This document shows positions 21,204-32,455 of a stretch of DNA of 64,000 nucleotides, in pieces (positions within the stretch are counted from its first letter, which is position 1; each line of letters begins with the position of its first letter). The DNA is from Diplonema papillatum (taxonomy: Eukaryota > Euglenozoa > Diplonemea > Diplonemida > Diplonemidae): NCBI GenBank assembly GCA_030068145.1, contig JAPJBO010000491.1, positions 62,001-126,000 of the forward strand. Direction: 5' to 3'. A program made the translations under genes and the position numbers. The notes beneath the pieces were generated by a model. It did not search any database. It was not told the DNA's origin and worked only from the letters and a program-made list of their open reading frames with translations.

Positions 21204-23030
21204 TTATCTGGTCGTAGCTCCTGGTTTGCGGTGTTTAGTTTTGCACCACGGTTTGTGGTGTCGTAGGCTTGTGAATTGTGGTTTGTTCGGTGTCTGTCCG
21301 TCGCTGTGACAGTACGGGCAAATCTCCCTTTTGCCTGCTGAGCTAGCAGGCGTGGTGCTGTGGCGTGGTGGTGTGCGTCGTAGTTTCTTCTTGCAAAAAC
21401 GCAGGTGGATGCTCAGGCCGTGGATGCCTTTTATTGCAGTGCCAGTTTTCGTCGTTCGTGTGTGGCAGTTCGGACATTGGAGTGCCTCCGTGTCGGGCGT
21501 GTGGCCCGGAGTAGGCTCTAGGCCACGCATTTCTTCGAGAATTTGTTGGGTTGGCGTGGCAGTGCCGCTGCTCTTGTCGGATGATGGGACGTCGGTGGTG
21601 GATTGAGAGCTGCGTTGTGCGGTTTCGTTCCCCGTGCGCGTTGGGGTCTGAAGTGCGGTGTGCGGTGTTGAGTTTGTCATTGCGTCGTCGTCGAGGTGGC
21701 AGGGAACCGGTTCGTGTACAGGTTCTGTTGGGTCAAACGTATAGAAGAGTACATTCGTACTCTGGTCGGTGTAGCCGCGATTGGCTGAATGCGTGACGTT
21801 GGCGTTGTCGAAGTGTGTCCATCTTGCGTCATTGTATGGGGTATCGTTTAACACGTGTACAGTGTAGTGTCCCGCGTTGTCTCGTCCTGCGTGGGCAACA
21901 ACTGCTCTGAGCCTCAGCGGTTGTGCCTGGTTAGGCACCTGCAGCGTTTGGTCAGCTGCAACCGCTTGGCGATTCTCCCTTGTGTGCTGGTTACGTGTTA
22001 TGCGTAGAACGAGGCTTCCTTGTATCCTGCTGATGCCGTGTTGCATGGTCGTCTTATTGGAGGTTCCGCACTCGCATCTGTACGTGTCCGGTTTGTGTGG
22101 GGCACAGTGGAAGTCCAGGCATCCTTGTACCGTGCTTGCAACAGGGGCGATGACAGCCACGTCGTTCCAGTGACCGTTCGTGTTGTTGTGCTTACATTTG
22201 GCACAACGTGTTGTCGTCGAGTACCAGTGTCGTATGGCGTCGAAGTTATCAGACTCGTCTGGTTGACAGCACGTGTGTGCTGCGTTTTCGTCTACGATTG
22301 ACGCGATTACCACCCTCATTGCTTCCTCAAAGTCGTGTTGTTGGCCCGCTTCGAAGGGATGTTTTAGGTTCTGGTGCAGTCTAACGACGGTGTCCGGTGT
22401 TCTTATCCGCTGTGTCCAGTCGTACGCAGCCAAAGTGCATTCCCCTGTTCCGTGAGCTGCACATGTGACATATTTCGATATCTGTTCGGCGAGGTTGGTG
22501 GCCGAGATCACGTTAAGTACCGCTTGTAAATAGCATGTATTTACAGCTGACAGGGTTTGCCGCATCGTGGTCTTGGGGTTCCTTGTTCTGGTAGTTATTC
22601 TTTTGGCGGCGAAGGCGGCGATTGCTGCGGCGACGGTGATTGGTGCGACGATACTTGTAACTCGTTCGGCGACTGAAAGCGGTCTAGGCGGTTGCAAGGG
22701 CTGCGAGTTGCGGGAAGACGGTTCGCTGGCTAGGTCTAACGGGATGAAGCTCGCCGGCTTGTGTTTTCCTGCGTACTCGGGTTCGTCGATACGCTGTTTT
22801 CCGGCTTTGCGTCTGGCAATCGAGAACCCGAGGAACGGCTTGAGTTGATTCAGAAGCCGTGGCAGGTTCGCGAACTCTTCAGTCAGCCAAGCGTTCCAAG
22901 GTGCGTACAGGACACGCGGGTTGTGTCCTCTCTCGATCATGGAGTACACGCTCCTTTGAATCTCCACGCGCAAGTCTTGCCAGTGGTTGGTCTGTCGTAT
23001 CGCTCTGATGAGAGCTTTTTTCTTCTTCTT
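21204..23030 (-). CDS. 5'-truncated RT-USP retroelement protein with zinc fingers
   Basis: The 589-residue frame opens from a non-ATG codon at 22973 and stays open up to about 23025. Its first part (KKALIRAIRQ...DLRVEI) aligns with the RT thumb of the 61303-63720 element (FKGALIRAAR...DLKVEI), so the rest of the RT is lost. Residues about 140-415 form a ubiquitin-specific protease: Cys box AVNTCYLQAVL (Cys147), QQHDFEEA, CxxC pairs at about 257/260 and 300/302, His box AGHYTVHV (His369) and WTHFDN (Asp389). The tail has two C2HC-type zinc fingers (Cys500/Cys503...Cys527 and Cys552/Cys555...Cys577), which may bind nucleic acid. A hydrophobic run lies at residues 105-124. The protease would cleave ubiquitin-like conjugates; its use to the element is unknown. 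The 5' break lies beside an R4 copy. It is probably a dead copy for retrotransposition, but its USP looks intact. Confidence 0.75.
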   Translation of the reverse strand, partial: KKKKKALIRAIRQTNHWQDLRVEIQRSVYSMIERGHNPRVLYAPWNAWLTEEFANLPRLLNQLKPFLGFSIARRKAGKQRIDEPEYAGKHKPASFIPLDLASEPSSRNSQPLQPPRPLSVAERVTSIVAPITVAAAIAAFAAKRITTRTRNPKTTMRQTLSAVNTCYLQAVLNVISATNLAEQISKYVTCAAHGTGECTLAAYDWTQRIRTPDTVVRLHQNLKHPFEAGQQHDFEEAMRVVIASIVDENAAHTCCQPDESDNFDAIRHWYSTTTRCAKCKHNNTNGHWNDVAVIAPVASTVQGCLDFHCAPHKPDTYRCECGTSNKTTMQHGISRIQGSLVLRITRNQHTRENRQAVAADQTLQVPNQAQPLRLRAVVAHAGRDNAGHYTVHVLNDTPYNDARWTHFDNANVTHSANRGYTDQSTNVLFYTFDPTEPVHEPVPCHLDDDAMTNSTPHTALQTPTRTGNETAQRSSQSTTDVPSSDKSSGTATPTQQILEEMRGLEPTPGHTPDTEALQCPNCHTRTTKTGTAIKGIHGLSIHLRFCKKKLRRTPPRHSTTPASSAGKREICPYCHSDGQTPNKPQFTSLRHHKPWCKTKHRKPGATTR

Positions 23031-23121
23031 TCTTCTTCTCTGGCCGTTTTGTCTTTTTGATCTCTTTTCTTTCTTTCCGACTTCTGCTTTTTTCGTCTTC
23101 GGTTTCAGGGAGAGCCTCTTA

Positions 23122-23385
23122 GGTACCAGGAAAGCCTGCTACACGGGAGCCAAGCTTCACGTGTTCGGCGGTACTGCAGAGCCACGGGCCTACGGGTCAA
23201 GTGGCTACCGATTTCCCAAACTCAAGCATCAAGGCTTGGCGCACCTTGGGGCTTGGCGCTCGCGCTGCACACAAGCTCGTCGAGACGGTCAGCCGCAGGG
23301 CAGAGCGGACGGGGTTGTGGCACAGTGCTGCCTCCGACTCAAGCTTTGCAAGCTGTGGTTGACCGTCACGTTCCTGACCAGGAGC
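23122..23385. repeat. dispersed repeat R4, copy 3
   Basis: Third R4 copy. It begins just upstream of the truncated RT-USP frame, separated by TTCTTCTTT-rich DNA. Confidence 0.75.
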
Positions 23386-23389
23386 GGCG

Positions 23390-24225
23390 TTTTTCTTCTT
23401 TTTTCTTCTTTCTTCTTCGGTTTCAGGGAGGAACTTCACAAAGTTTGCCGTATGCGCTGGAAGTGTGGGCTCCCTTACACATCAAGAAGAGACCGGCTCA
23501 AGCAGCCAGGACCAGATGTTTCGTTCTCGGTGACTCCTGGCTACTTATGTACACCCCCTTTCGCATATAATTTACATACCGCATACATGGCCGGTTGATA
23601 ACGTTACATAACGTTCTACAGGTATTACCGTGTAATTCACCGTATCGGCTAAATTCCGGCACCAAACTCGTAGGTAAGTTGCGGGCCGTGTTTAATTTGC
23701 ATTCTTGAATTTCTTCGGACGTAAACAATGTACATGCGAGAGGCGGCTTTAAGGTCCTTCCGGTTGCGCAAGGCCCGCTCTGGGTGCTTCATCGGTGCCG
23801 CAAGTGGGGAGGAGCGGGAGCTCGGATTTACTTTTTTCCTGGGCGGGCTAATATCAAGGTAAAGGCTTCAGTTTACCGGCGGCGCTGAGTTTGCGTAGTT
23901 ATCGCGGCAACAAGTTGTGTGGTGCGGCCTGTGGGTTCCCCCAACGGTGCCTGAATTCACGCAGTTCGAACTCCTTTTCTCCCTTTCGTTTTGTGTGGGG
24001 AAGAGCGGGTGGCGGTTCTCTCGCGGTGTTATATTGTGTTTCCGACGATCCCGTGGGACGTACAGATGATTGGCGTATTTTCTTATTGTTATTTTAAGAC
24101 TGAAAAGCTCTTCTTTTGCCCCATTTCAGGGTACTAGCTTCGACCAGTCGGCGGGGCTTGCAGACTTGGGCCAGACGTGGGTGTTTGGCAGCAGTAGATT
24201 CAGCTTCGCGCGGTCGGCCACGATA
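23390..24225. other. region without recognised gene
   Basis: No domain seen. At about 24035-24070 there is a block (TGTGTTTCCGACGATCCC, GGGACGTACAG) that also occurs just upstream of UTP18 exon 2 (45890-45925) and upstream of the polyglutamine gene (37765-37800). Confidence 0.4.
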
Positions 24226-24450
24226 TATTTTTAGAGTTAAAAGTTCGCTTGAAATTCCGGAGGTTTAGGGTCCCCGTGGGACCTTGTTAAATGGGTTCTC
24301 TTAGAGCAAGCAAGTGCTCTATGGTTACGGGTTGTATATTTGGTGTACATTTTCGTTATGGGTTATGGCTAGCCGTGTGTCCGGGACTGTTTGTGACCGA
24401 CACCAAGTACATTCCTTCGAGGATTGTAGTCTTGGGCCCCCCCGCGTTTT
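24225..24450. repeat. dispersed repeat R5, copy 3
   Basis: The fullest R5 copy: TTTTTAGAGTTAAAAGTTCG, GAAATTCCGG, TTTAGGGTCCCCG, then TTATGGCTAGCCG, TTTGTGACCGACACCAAG and CTTGGGCCCCCC. Confidence 0.7.
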
Positions 24451-25430
24451 ACAAGTACTGTTTTCTTGCAGATTTTAGACTGTATTCAAAACTGCAATAC
24501 GAAGCTAGTACCCTGATTCATTTTCCCCCCATTCGTGCATCATGCCGGGTCTTGCAGTTGCGAGAAAGTACGTAGTATCATCCACAAAGGCGCGGGCAGA
24601 CCAACACAAAAAAAAAAAAAGCAGAAACTCGTTACTCCTTTCTCGTTCCCTCGTTCCTTTGAATGTGCCTTTTTCCCCGTTTGTTTGTTGTTTGTATTGT
24701 TTCGCGCTTTTTCCGAGCATGTGCGGCTGTAAAGCACACACGAAGCTGGGATGTGGACTGGCCATTCGACATTCGTTCATTTTCCTCCTCTCTCTCTCCT
24801 CTTTTCCGTGAACGTTCTTTTTTGTTTGCCTTTGGTTTTCTTTTACTGGTTTTCTGTTTGTTCCTTTTTTCGCAGAATTAGCTTACCCCCCATTCGGCCA
24901 GTTGAAAGCTGGGTTCGCGTCGCGTGCCTCTGATAGGAATCTAGAGAGGTGCTGAAGAGGGCAGTGTGTAACACACGCACACAGCGTTCTGTTCTCCTTT
25001 GACCTCTGCAGCAGAGATATTCGTCAACACTGATGAGCTGAAGGGATTGAAACCAGGGGTGTATGAGGTACAACCCTGGTTCTGGGGGGTTTTGCTGACT
25101 ACCTCCAAGGTACACTGACCGACGGTACAAACCAAACTTTTTTGTTTGTGCGTTTTAGCCTACATGTGTTCTGGTGCCAACGTTCTTTTTGGCTGCAACA
25201 AATACTGTCTCCAGGGAAGCAGAAATTGGTTGTCGCAAAAAAGTGCATGTACAGTGAAAGTTAGAAAATCGTCCCTGTATGCAAAGTTAGAAAAAACGTT
25301 GCGTTTTCAAAAATCCGGGTATCCGGAGCAACAGTTCGCTCGAGAATCCGGGAGTTTAGTCTCCGTCGGGTAAAATGTCTTTTCAGAAGCGACTTGCAAG
25401 ATATCTTCGCGGCTTTTTTGACCTTCAGGC
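24450..25430. other. region without recognised gene
   Basis: CT-rich and T-rich tracts with an A-run at 24607-24621. A worn R5 start is present at about 25300-25375. No protein is recognised. Confidence 0.4.
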
Positions 25431-25626
25431 TAACACCCCCCCTCAGATGAAGAATAACTCTGCTTCGCGGTCTTTATTTGGAGTGAAAGTTGGCTTGAAA
25501 CTCCGGAGAGCAGAGAGTATGTAGTGTTTTTCTTCAAATTCGTGAAAACGGGTGGAAGAGAGATAAAAGGGTGGGGACGAAAGCACGCGCGAAGGGAAAA
25601 GAGAACACAGAAGGCGGTGGGGAAGT

Positions 25627-25943
25627 ACACGGTGTGCTCCAGCACCGGTGGGAGAAACGAACCTGTGCGGTCCATTTTGCGGGTGTGGCACACCCGCAAA
25701 TCCAGTGTGAGTCCCTGTGCGATCACCTGTTTTTTTGCGGTGGCCACTGGATTTCACACTGGGATTTGCGGGTGTCACACTGGATTTCACACTGGGATTT
25801 GCGGATGTCACACTGGATTTCACACTGGGATTTGCGGATGTCACACTGGATTTCACACTGGGATTTGCGGATGTCACACTGGATTTGCGGATGTGCCTAC
25901 ACACGTTGACTGCACAGTTCACTCCCCCACCCGGTGCTTGAGT
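25627..25943. mobile_element. transposon-like element T1, copy 2
   Basis: Inverted ends are ACACGGTGTGCTCCAGCACC on the left and CACCCGGTGCTTGAGT on the right. Inside are about five 31-bp units of GGATTTCACACTGGGATTTG with CGGATGTCACACT, the same unit that is expanded on the other strand in copy 3. Confidence 0.7.
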
Positions 25944-26261
25944 AAAACCGAGTAGTAAACATGTACTAATGGAGCGCTTTACTCCTCCTTCCCGAAAAGA
26001 ATGGACGTAAAAAAACAAAGGGGCCCACACCCAGAAAACGGGAAGAGTTTAGGAACCGGCGAATGATAGCTGGTTTTTGAATAACGTTCTTTTTTCCACC
26101 CCCAGGGCCCCCCCCCCCCCCCTTACCGAGGGCTCCGACGTAAGCAGAGTCAACCTTCCTCGAAGAAGCCAGCGGCGAGAAGGCGGCAACCATGGGTGCG
26201 GGCTGCAAGGGCCTGGGCTGCGGGGGATGCGTAACTCAGAGAACTCAAGCTCCACCCAGTG

Positions 26262-26486
26262 GCACACCAGTGGTCAACCATCAGTGGTCACCCACCAGTG
26301 GTCGCCACTTTGTAGTTGTGGTGTTTCACCCCCTCCAAAAGCTTCAATTTTCTAGCGGCATCGCGATGGCACCAGCTGCAGGGACGTAAGAGTGGGCATC
26401 CTGCGCTGAGTTTCCCCGTTGGCCACCGGCCCCGACCACTGGGTGACCACTGGTGGGTGACCACTGATGGTTGACCACTGGTGGGG
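26262..26486. mobile_element. MITE-like inverted repeat element
   Basis: Arms of about 40 bp (26263-26302 and 26433-26486) are inverted copies containing CCAGTGGTCAACCATCAGTG and GTCACCCACCAGTGGTC. Each arm is itself made of CAGTGGTC units. The loop is about 130 bp with no ORF. Confidence 0.65.
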
Positions 26487-26630
26487 TCTTTTTTGATTGT
26501 GGCCGCTTCCGGCCGGCACGAACCCCAGTTTGCCTGCGTTTCGTGTGGAATACGCACATTTCTTCCGAGACTTGGACTATTGTTGCATTAGTGGGGAGTC
26601 ACCAGAATGTCGATGAGACCACACTAAGTC

Positions 26631-28710
26631 ACACACGGTGTGTTCTAGCAGGAGGGGGGTCAACTGTACGGTCGAAGTGTCGGGTGTGGGTACACCCGTG
26701 TGACACCCGCAAATCCAGTGTGGAATCCAGTGTGACACCCGCAAATCCAGTGTGATATCCGGTGTGACACCGCAAATCCAGTGTGGAATCCGGTGCGACA
26801 CCCGCAAATCCAGTGTGGAATCCGGTGTGACACCCGCAAATCCAGTGTGGAATCCGGTGTGACACCCGCAAATCCAGTGTGGAATCCGGTGTGACACCAG
26901 CAAATCCATGGATCCAGTGTGGAATCCACCAGTGTGGAATCCAGTGTGGGATCCGGTGCGACACCCGCAAATCCAGTGTGGAATCCGGTGTGACACCCGC
27001 AAATCCAGTGTGGAATCCGGTGTGACACCGCAAATCCAGTGTGGAATCCGGTGTGACACCCGCAAATCCAGTGTGGAATCCCGTGTGGAATCCAGTGTGG
27101 AATCCGGTGTGACACCCGCAAATCCAGTGTGGAATCCGGTGTGACACCCGCAAATCCAGTGTGGAATCCGGTGTGACACCCGCAAATCCAGTGTGGAATC
27201 CGGTGTGACACCGCAAATCCAGTGTGGAATCCGGTGTGACACCCGCAAATCCAGTGTGGATCCAGTGTGGAATCCAGTGTGGAACCCCAGTGTGGAATCC
27301 AGTGTGGAATCCGGTGCGACACCCGCAAATCCAGTGTGGAATCCGGTGTGACACCCGCAAATCCAGTGTGGAATCCGGTGTGACACCCGCAAATCCAGTG
27401 TGGAATCCGGTGTGACACCCGCAAATCCAGTGTGGAATCCGGTGTGACACCGCAAATCCAGTGTGGAATCCGGTGTGACACCCGCAAATCCAGTGTGGAA
27501 TCTGCGCAAATCCAGTGTGGAATCCGGTGCGACACCCGCAAATGCAGTGTGGAATCCGGTGTGACACCGCAAATCCAGTGTGGAATCCGGTGTGACACCC
27601 GCAAATCCAGTGTGGAATCCCGTGTGGAATCCAGTGTGGAATCCGGTGTGACACCCGCAAATCCAGTGTGGAATCCGGTGTGACACCCGCAAATCCAGTG
27701 TGGAATCCGGTGTGACACCGCAAATCCAGTGTGGAATCCGGTGTGACACCCGCAAATCCAGTGTGGAATCCGGTGTGACACCCGCAAATCCAGTGTGGAA
27801 TCTGCGCAAATCCAGTGTGGAATCCGGTGCGACACCCGCAAATCCAGTGTGGAATCCGGTGTGACACCCGCAAATCCAGTGTGGAATCCAGTGTGGAACC
27901 CCAGTGTGGAATCCAGTGTGGAATCCGGTGTGACACCCGCAAATCCAGTGTGGAATCCGGTGTGACACCCGCAAATCCAGTGTGGAATCCGGTGTGACAC
28001 CGCAAATCCAGTGTGGAATCCGGTGTGACACCCGCAAATCCAGTGTGGAATCCGGTGTGACACCCGCAAATCCAGTGTGGAATCTGCGCAAATCCAGTGT
28101 GGAATCCGGTGCGACACCCGCAAATCCAGTGTGGAATCCGGTGTGACACCCGCAAATCCAGTGTGGAATCCAGTGTGGAACCCCAGTGTGGAATCCAGTG
28201 TGGAATCCGGTGCGACACCCGCAAATCCAGTGTGGAATCCGGTGTGACACCCGCAAATCCAGTGTGGAATCCGGTGTGACACCCGCAAATCCAGTGTGGA
28301 ATCCGGTGTGACACCCGCAAATCCAGTGTGGAATCCGGTGTGACACCCGCAAATCCAGTGTGGAATCTGCGCAAATCCAGTGTGGAATCCGGTGCGACAC
28401 CCGCAAATCCAGTGTGGAATCCGGTGTGACACCGCAAATCCAGTGTGGAATCCGGTGTGACACCCGCAAATCCAGTGTGGAATCCCGTGTGGAATCCAGT
28501 GTGGAATCCGGTGTGACACCCGCAAATCCAGTGTGGAATCCGGTGTGACACCCGCAAATCCAGTGTGGAATCTGCGCAAATCCAGTGTGGAATCCGGTGC
28601 GACACCCGCAAATCCAGCGAAACACCCGCAAATCTGTACAGGACACTGGATTTGCGGGTGTGGCACACCCGACAGTTACTCTTCCCCACCCAGTGCTGGA
28701 GCACACCGTG
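26631..28710. repeat. T1 copy 3 with about 2 kb minisatellite
   Basis: The left end (ACACGGTGTGTTCTAGCA) and right end (AGTGCTGGAGCACACCGTG) are T1 inverted ends. Between them are some 60 units of about 32 bp (GCAAATCCAGTGTGGAATCC, GGTGTGACACCC) with shorter variants arranged in higher-order blocks of about 280-370 bp (for example the CTGCGCAAATCCAG variant at 27500, 27800, 28085, 28365 and 28570). Very long frames on the minus strand are an artefact of the repeat. Confidence 0.85.
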
Positions 28711-29070
28711 GTCAAGGATCGCTTCGCGGTGCAACCCGCGGCAGTCGCAATCAGGACATTCCCTCCTTCGATTCAACAATTTGCAACAGGCGGCCTCCTC
28801 GAGTTTTTCCATTACAATATTTTCGAACAACGCAGTGGTAAGTTTTCAGAAAAGTAAAAGAAAAAGGGGGGGGGGGGGGGGAAGACAACACGTTTCGATG
28901 GACGCCTGGCTCTGGTCGTGGCTGGGTTCAAACCAGGCATTGGCAACCAGCTGCCGTGCGCGGGGCAAATACTCGGAGGGGCTGCCTAGGGTTGGCAGTA
29001 TTATTGAGCTGGCCGTTTATAATACAAATAATACAAATAATACAATAATACTGGTGTGGTCGGCATAGCC

Positions 29071-30310
29071 AGGGTGAACTACGGGGGAACTACGGGGAAC
29101 TGACCTTGGGGTGTCTTTTTGTTTTTGTGGTGGATTTTTTCAAACGCCACCAAACCGGGAGCTTTGGAGTGAGCAAAACGGTTCCTCTTGCTTGGGCTTT
29201 CCACGGCCAAGCCTTTTGAAAAATGGAGCCTTCGGGGTGTCGGGTGGTGTTTTCGTGACGCCGTGGCATGAAGGATTCGTTGGAAAGTAGACTCGAACGC
29301 TATCGTAGGACTCGCAGATGTCGGTTGGCTCACGCTCGCAGGAACCTAAGTAAAGCTCGCTACCGGGCCCCCTTCAACGTTCCCCAAGAGGACTGAACGA
29401 AAAGCGCACTTGCCACCATTGCGTGCTTGTACTGGTCCTTGAAAATAATCGCGTTATCGTGACGGATGGCAGAGGCCTGGCCGATCGAGATCTGCAGGAT
29501 ATCTTGGACAGCCCACAGATAAAATTGGCAGCACGCAATCAAGAGTCCGGTAGCTGATAAGAAGTTCTTGATAAACTGCATGCCCTCAGCATGCCATTCA
29601 AGGCTAATGTTGTTGTCGACAAACTGCTCTACGATCTCTGGATGCAGAGCCCGAAGACCCGAAAGCTTTGCCGTGTCCGAAGTCTCCCTCTCGCCAGCGA
29701 AAGAAGCAAACAAGCCAGAGCCTCTCCTTGCGCGCCATTCCGACACTCCAACCCCTCTTGGGTTTGGCAAGAAGGTGATCTGCAATCACGTTCAGAAGCC
29801 CAGGTGGCGTTTGCATCAGCTCCTCTACTCTGGGAGAAACCGGAAGCTCTCCGGAGATGGTACCTGCATTCCAACTCGTCCTCTTGGGAAAGGCCAGTCG
29901 ACGGCTGTACGCAAGTGGGCGGAGGTCCTGGGACTGCGAAGGCGTGACTACCCCACAAGAAGGACTCGCTGTCTCTCTGTTCTGCCCCTGCCGCCATAGC
30001 CATCTTATCCTCGGCCAAGCACCAGTTTCTCCTCCTGCAACGCAACCTTGCCTTCAGCATGGCCATTATTATTATGACCTGTCATTCTGGTTATCAACCT
30101 TACTCCTCGCTCGGGTTGCCGTCTTCGACCGCGACCGCCTCTGATAGTTTGGGTTAGAATGCAAATAGTCTGTGGCGATTTGCGGTACCGCGGTTATCTC
30201 TTCGTACGTGATGTGTCATTATTTCGCCTCTTTAGCTCAACTTGATCGTCGCGCTCAGGCCATGTTGAACTACGGGGGAACTGCGGGGAACTGGCCCACC
30301 GACCACACCA
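29071..30310. other. unidentified segment with relic coding signal
   Basis: Both edges carry GAACTACGGGGGAACT followed by GCGGGGAACTG-like blocks (29071-29105 and 30265-30297). Next to each is an inverted GGTGTGGTCGG / CCGACCACACC and ATAC-rich DNA, as at the ends of an insertion. Inside, the minus-strand frame 29785-29360 gives a protein-like run (LHPEIVEQFVDNNISLEWHA) that is broken upstream by a frame change. The family is not recognised. Confidence 0.35.
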
Positions 30311-30971
30311 AATACAATAATAAACAACAATACACCAGTACAATAATACACGGTGGACATGAGGCTAGCTTTTCTCCTCTAACCTTTCGTTGTTTCGTGA
30401 TCCTTGTATACATATGGTACGATGCCAAAACCCCCCCGGCTGGTAGGCAGTGTCAGCCGAAGGTGCTGAGCATTGGAAATCCCCACAAGCGAGATCTCAC
30501 GCCGGGATATCACTGCACTCCTTATAAATTTGATATGAATCCTTTGCCAGTGGACACTTGGACGAGACAAATGATGAGATAGTCCTACATAGTCAAGAAT
30601 ACCTGCGCCGCAGGCGCGGAAAAAAATTGGAGGCCTTGTCAGGGGCAGTACGAAGATCCCGAAAACTGGCATGGTGTCACACACAGCGGTCTGCCCAAAG
30701 AGTATTTGAGAGCACAAAGACTCCTGATAAGCATGAGGATAGACACTGTCCTTCCCTCTTCACAGTTTTGTGGTGGACTCAGTCAGTTTTGACGCCAAAT
30801 GTGACAACATGCTCGCACCATCAGCCACATCTTGTGCCCCAGGCGCGGTTTTTTGAAGCAGTCCATGCCGCAGGCGCCAAAGTCACACAGAAAGATTCGG
30901 CAAAGACTTCATGACCAGTACTAGTCGCGAGCTACACCCACACGTGTTCACTCCTACGCCAGGTACCAGAC

Positions 30972-31056
30972 CGGAGGAATTCCTCAGGTCCCCCCGGAGG
31001 AATTCCTCCGGGGCATTTTTCAGCACCTTTTTTTTTTGAGGAATTCCTCCGGTTTT
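30972..31056. repeat. three CCGGAGGAATTCCTCCGG-type palindromes
   Basis: GGAGGAATTCCTC occurs three times in 80 bp (about 30973, 31001 and 31039). The middle one is a perfect 18-bp palindrome. They could be binding sites for a dimeric protein, or remains of a foldback element. Confidence 0.6.
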
Positions 31057-31059
31057 TTC

Positions 31060-32320
31060 CTTAGTGGGAGCACTGGTGTCTTCTTCTTTTTTGCTTGGTT
31101 TCTTCTTCTCTGTTGCGGACCACTTCTTTTCTTTTCCAGGGGGAATGGTTCGCTCGAGGTCGACTCTTTTCGTCATTTTCGTTGTTGTTTTTTTTCTTTT
31201 GACTTTCACTGCCGGTGCTCCCGCTAGCCTCACTTTTGGTGAGAAATTCCAAAACCTGCTTTTGGGCCTTTTCTTTGTGCCCACCATAATACTCTCCTCC
31301 TCGCCCGTCTCGCTGCTCCGTACTCGCTGTTCTCGTCCTTGCTGCTGCGTGATGCCAGATTGATGGTGTGTAACAAACGTAGAAAGGTCATGCAGAGATT
31401 CTCGTGTGTATGCCACGAACTTCTTCGTGACGCCTCAGGACACTGGACTTGAAGAAAAAATGGGCAAGGGTGGGTGGGCAAGCGAGGGGTAAAATTACGG
31501 AGTTTTTCTCGGATGCGACAGGGTAATAACCTTTGTGCAAGTGTTAGTTCTCGTCGGAATAGTTATAATCTTCTAAGATCTTCGATCTTATACGACAAAA
31601 AAATTCCCCCGTGCTGTGCAGGTAATTAGCTTTCTGCCTCGGTTTGTCGACCAACTATCTGAGACCGAGAAGTTTCTCGAGGGGAGCACCAGAATCTTTC
31701 AAGGGGGGTCTGGGGGTTTTGCCCCCCCCCCGGCGAACGGTACGGTACACAGGTGGAGAAAGTTTGCACTTCTCAGTCTGTTTGTCACAATAAACACTGC
31801 ACATTCCTGGTGGAAGGCAACAGCCACCATTTCAAATCAACCACCACTGTGTGCTGGTAAATCATTACCACGAGGATGCAGACCAGAGATCACATGGAAC
31901 AAGGCACTTCTGTCGACTCGGAGAGAATCTGTCAATTCGGGCGGTTAAACTTTGCAGACCCATGTTCTTTATGCGACATGGTATCGGGATTTGTATCTTT
32001 CGTGGCACAAGTAGTGCAGTTCAGTGGTCTAGCTTGGTTTGCCGTTTATCTTTCTTGTTAGCAAGCACACGAGTGCGAGGTTTGAGGGCAGCAACGCGGC
32101 CGGTCCGAAATAAGCCCGAGGCAAGAAGTTCTGTCAAGAAATCCAGGGCTGCTTCTGATCCTCGACTCGACTCTCTTTCTCGGCTCCAGCCCCCGGCAGC
32201 CTCCGACCTACCCGCCAGCCCACCATGCCCAGCAGAGAGTAGACCGTGATGCAGTGCTTTGGCTACACGATACCACCAACGGGAAAAAGGTGAGGAACTC
32301 CTCACCCTCTTTTTTCGAGC
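31060..32320. other. region without recognised gene
   Basis: It starts with T/C-rich tracts; a Lys-rich minus-strand frame there (31416-30883) has no known domain. The part from about 31600 may be 5' sequence of the DIRS-like element or unrelated host DNA; its boundary is unknown. Confidence 0.35.
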
Positions 32321-32333
32321 CTCTTTTTTTTTT

Positions 32334-32438
32334 TTGGAACAACATACCACGCTGGACATGTCAGTACAAAAAAGAAAGTTGGCAGCGTTGGAACCTGCCA
32401 TGTAAAGATACAAAACAGGTCCTTCGCACACACAAATA
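32334..32438 (+). repeat. DIRS-like element, left 105-bp direct repeat
   Basis: Identical to 36356-36460. It ends 17 bp before the gag-like ATG, so it probably contains or adjoins the promoter of the element. Confidence 0.8.
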
Positions 32439-32455
32439 AAACACGTGCTAAAAAT

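Noticed and set aside
26577-28830. Minus-strand frames of over 700 residues
   Set aside because: Translation of the 32-bp T1 minisatellite; several frames are open at once and all are repetitive.
32021-32431. Minus-strand frames over the DIRS-like direct repeats
   Set aside because: They are shadows of the 105-bp repeat; the same peptide recurs at 36247-36513 only because the repeat does.
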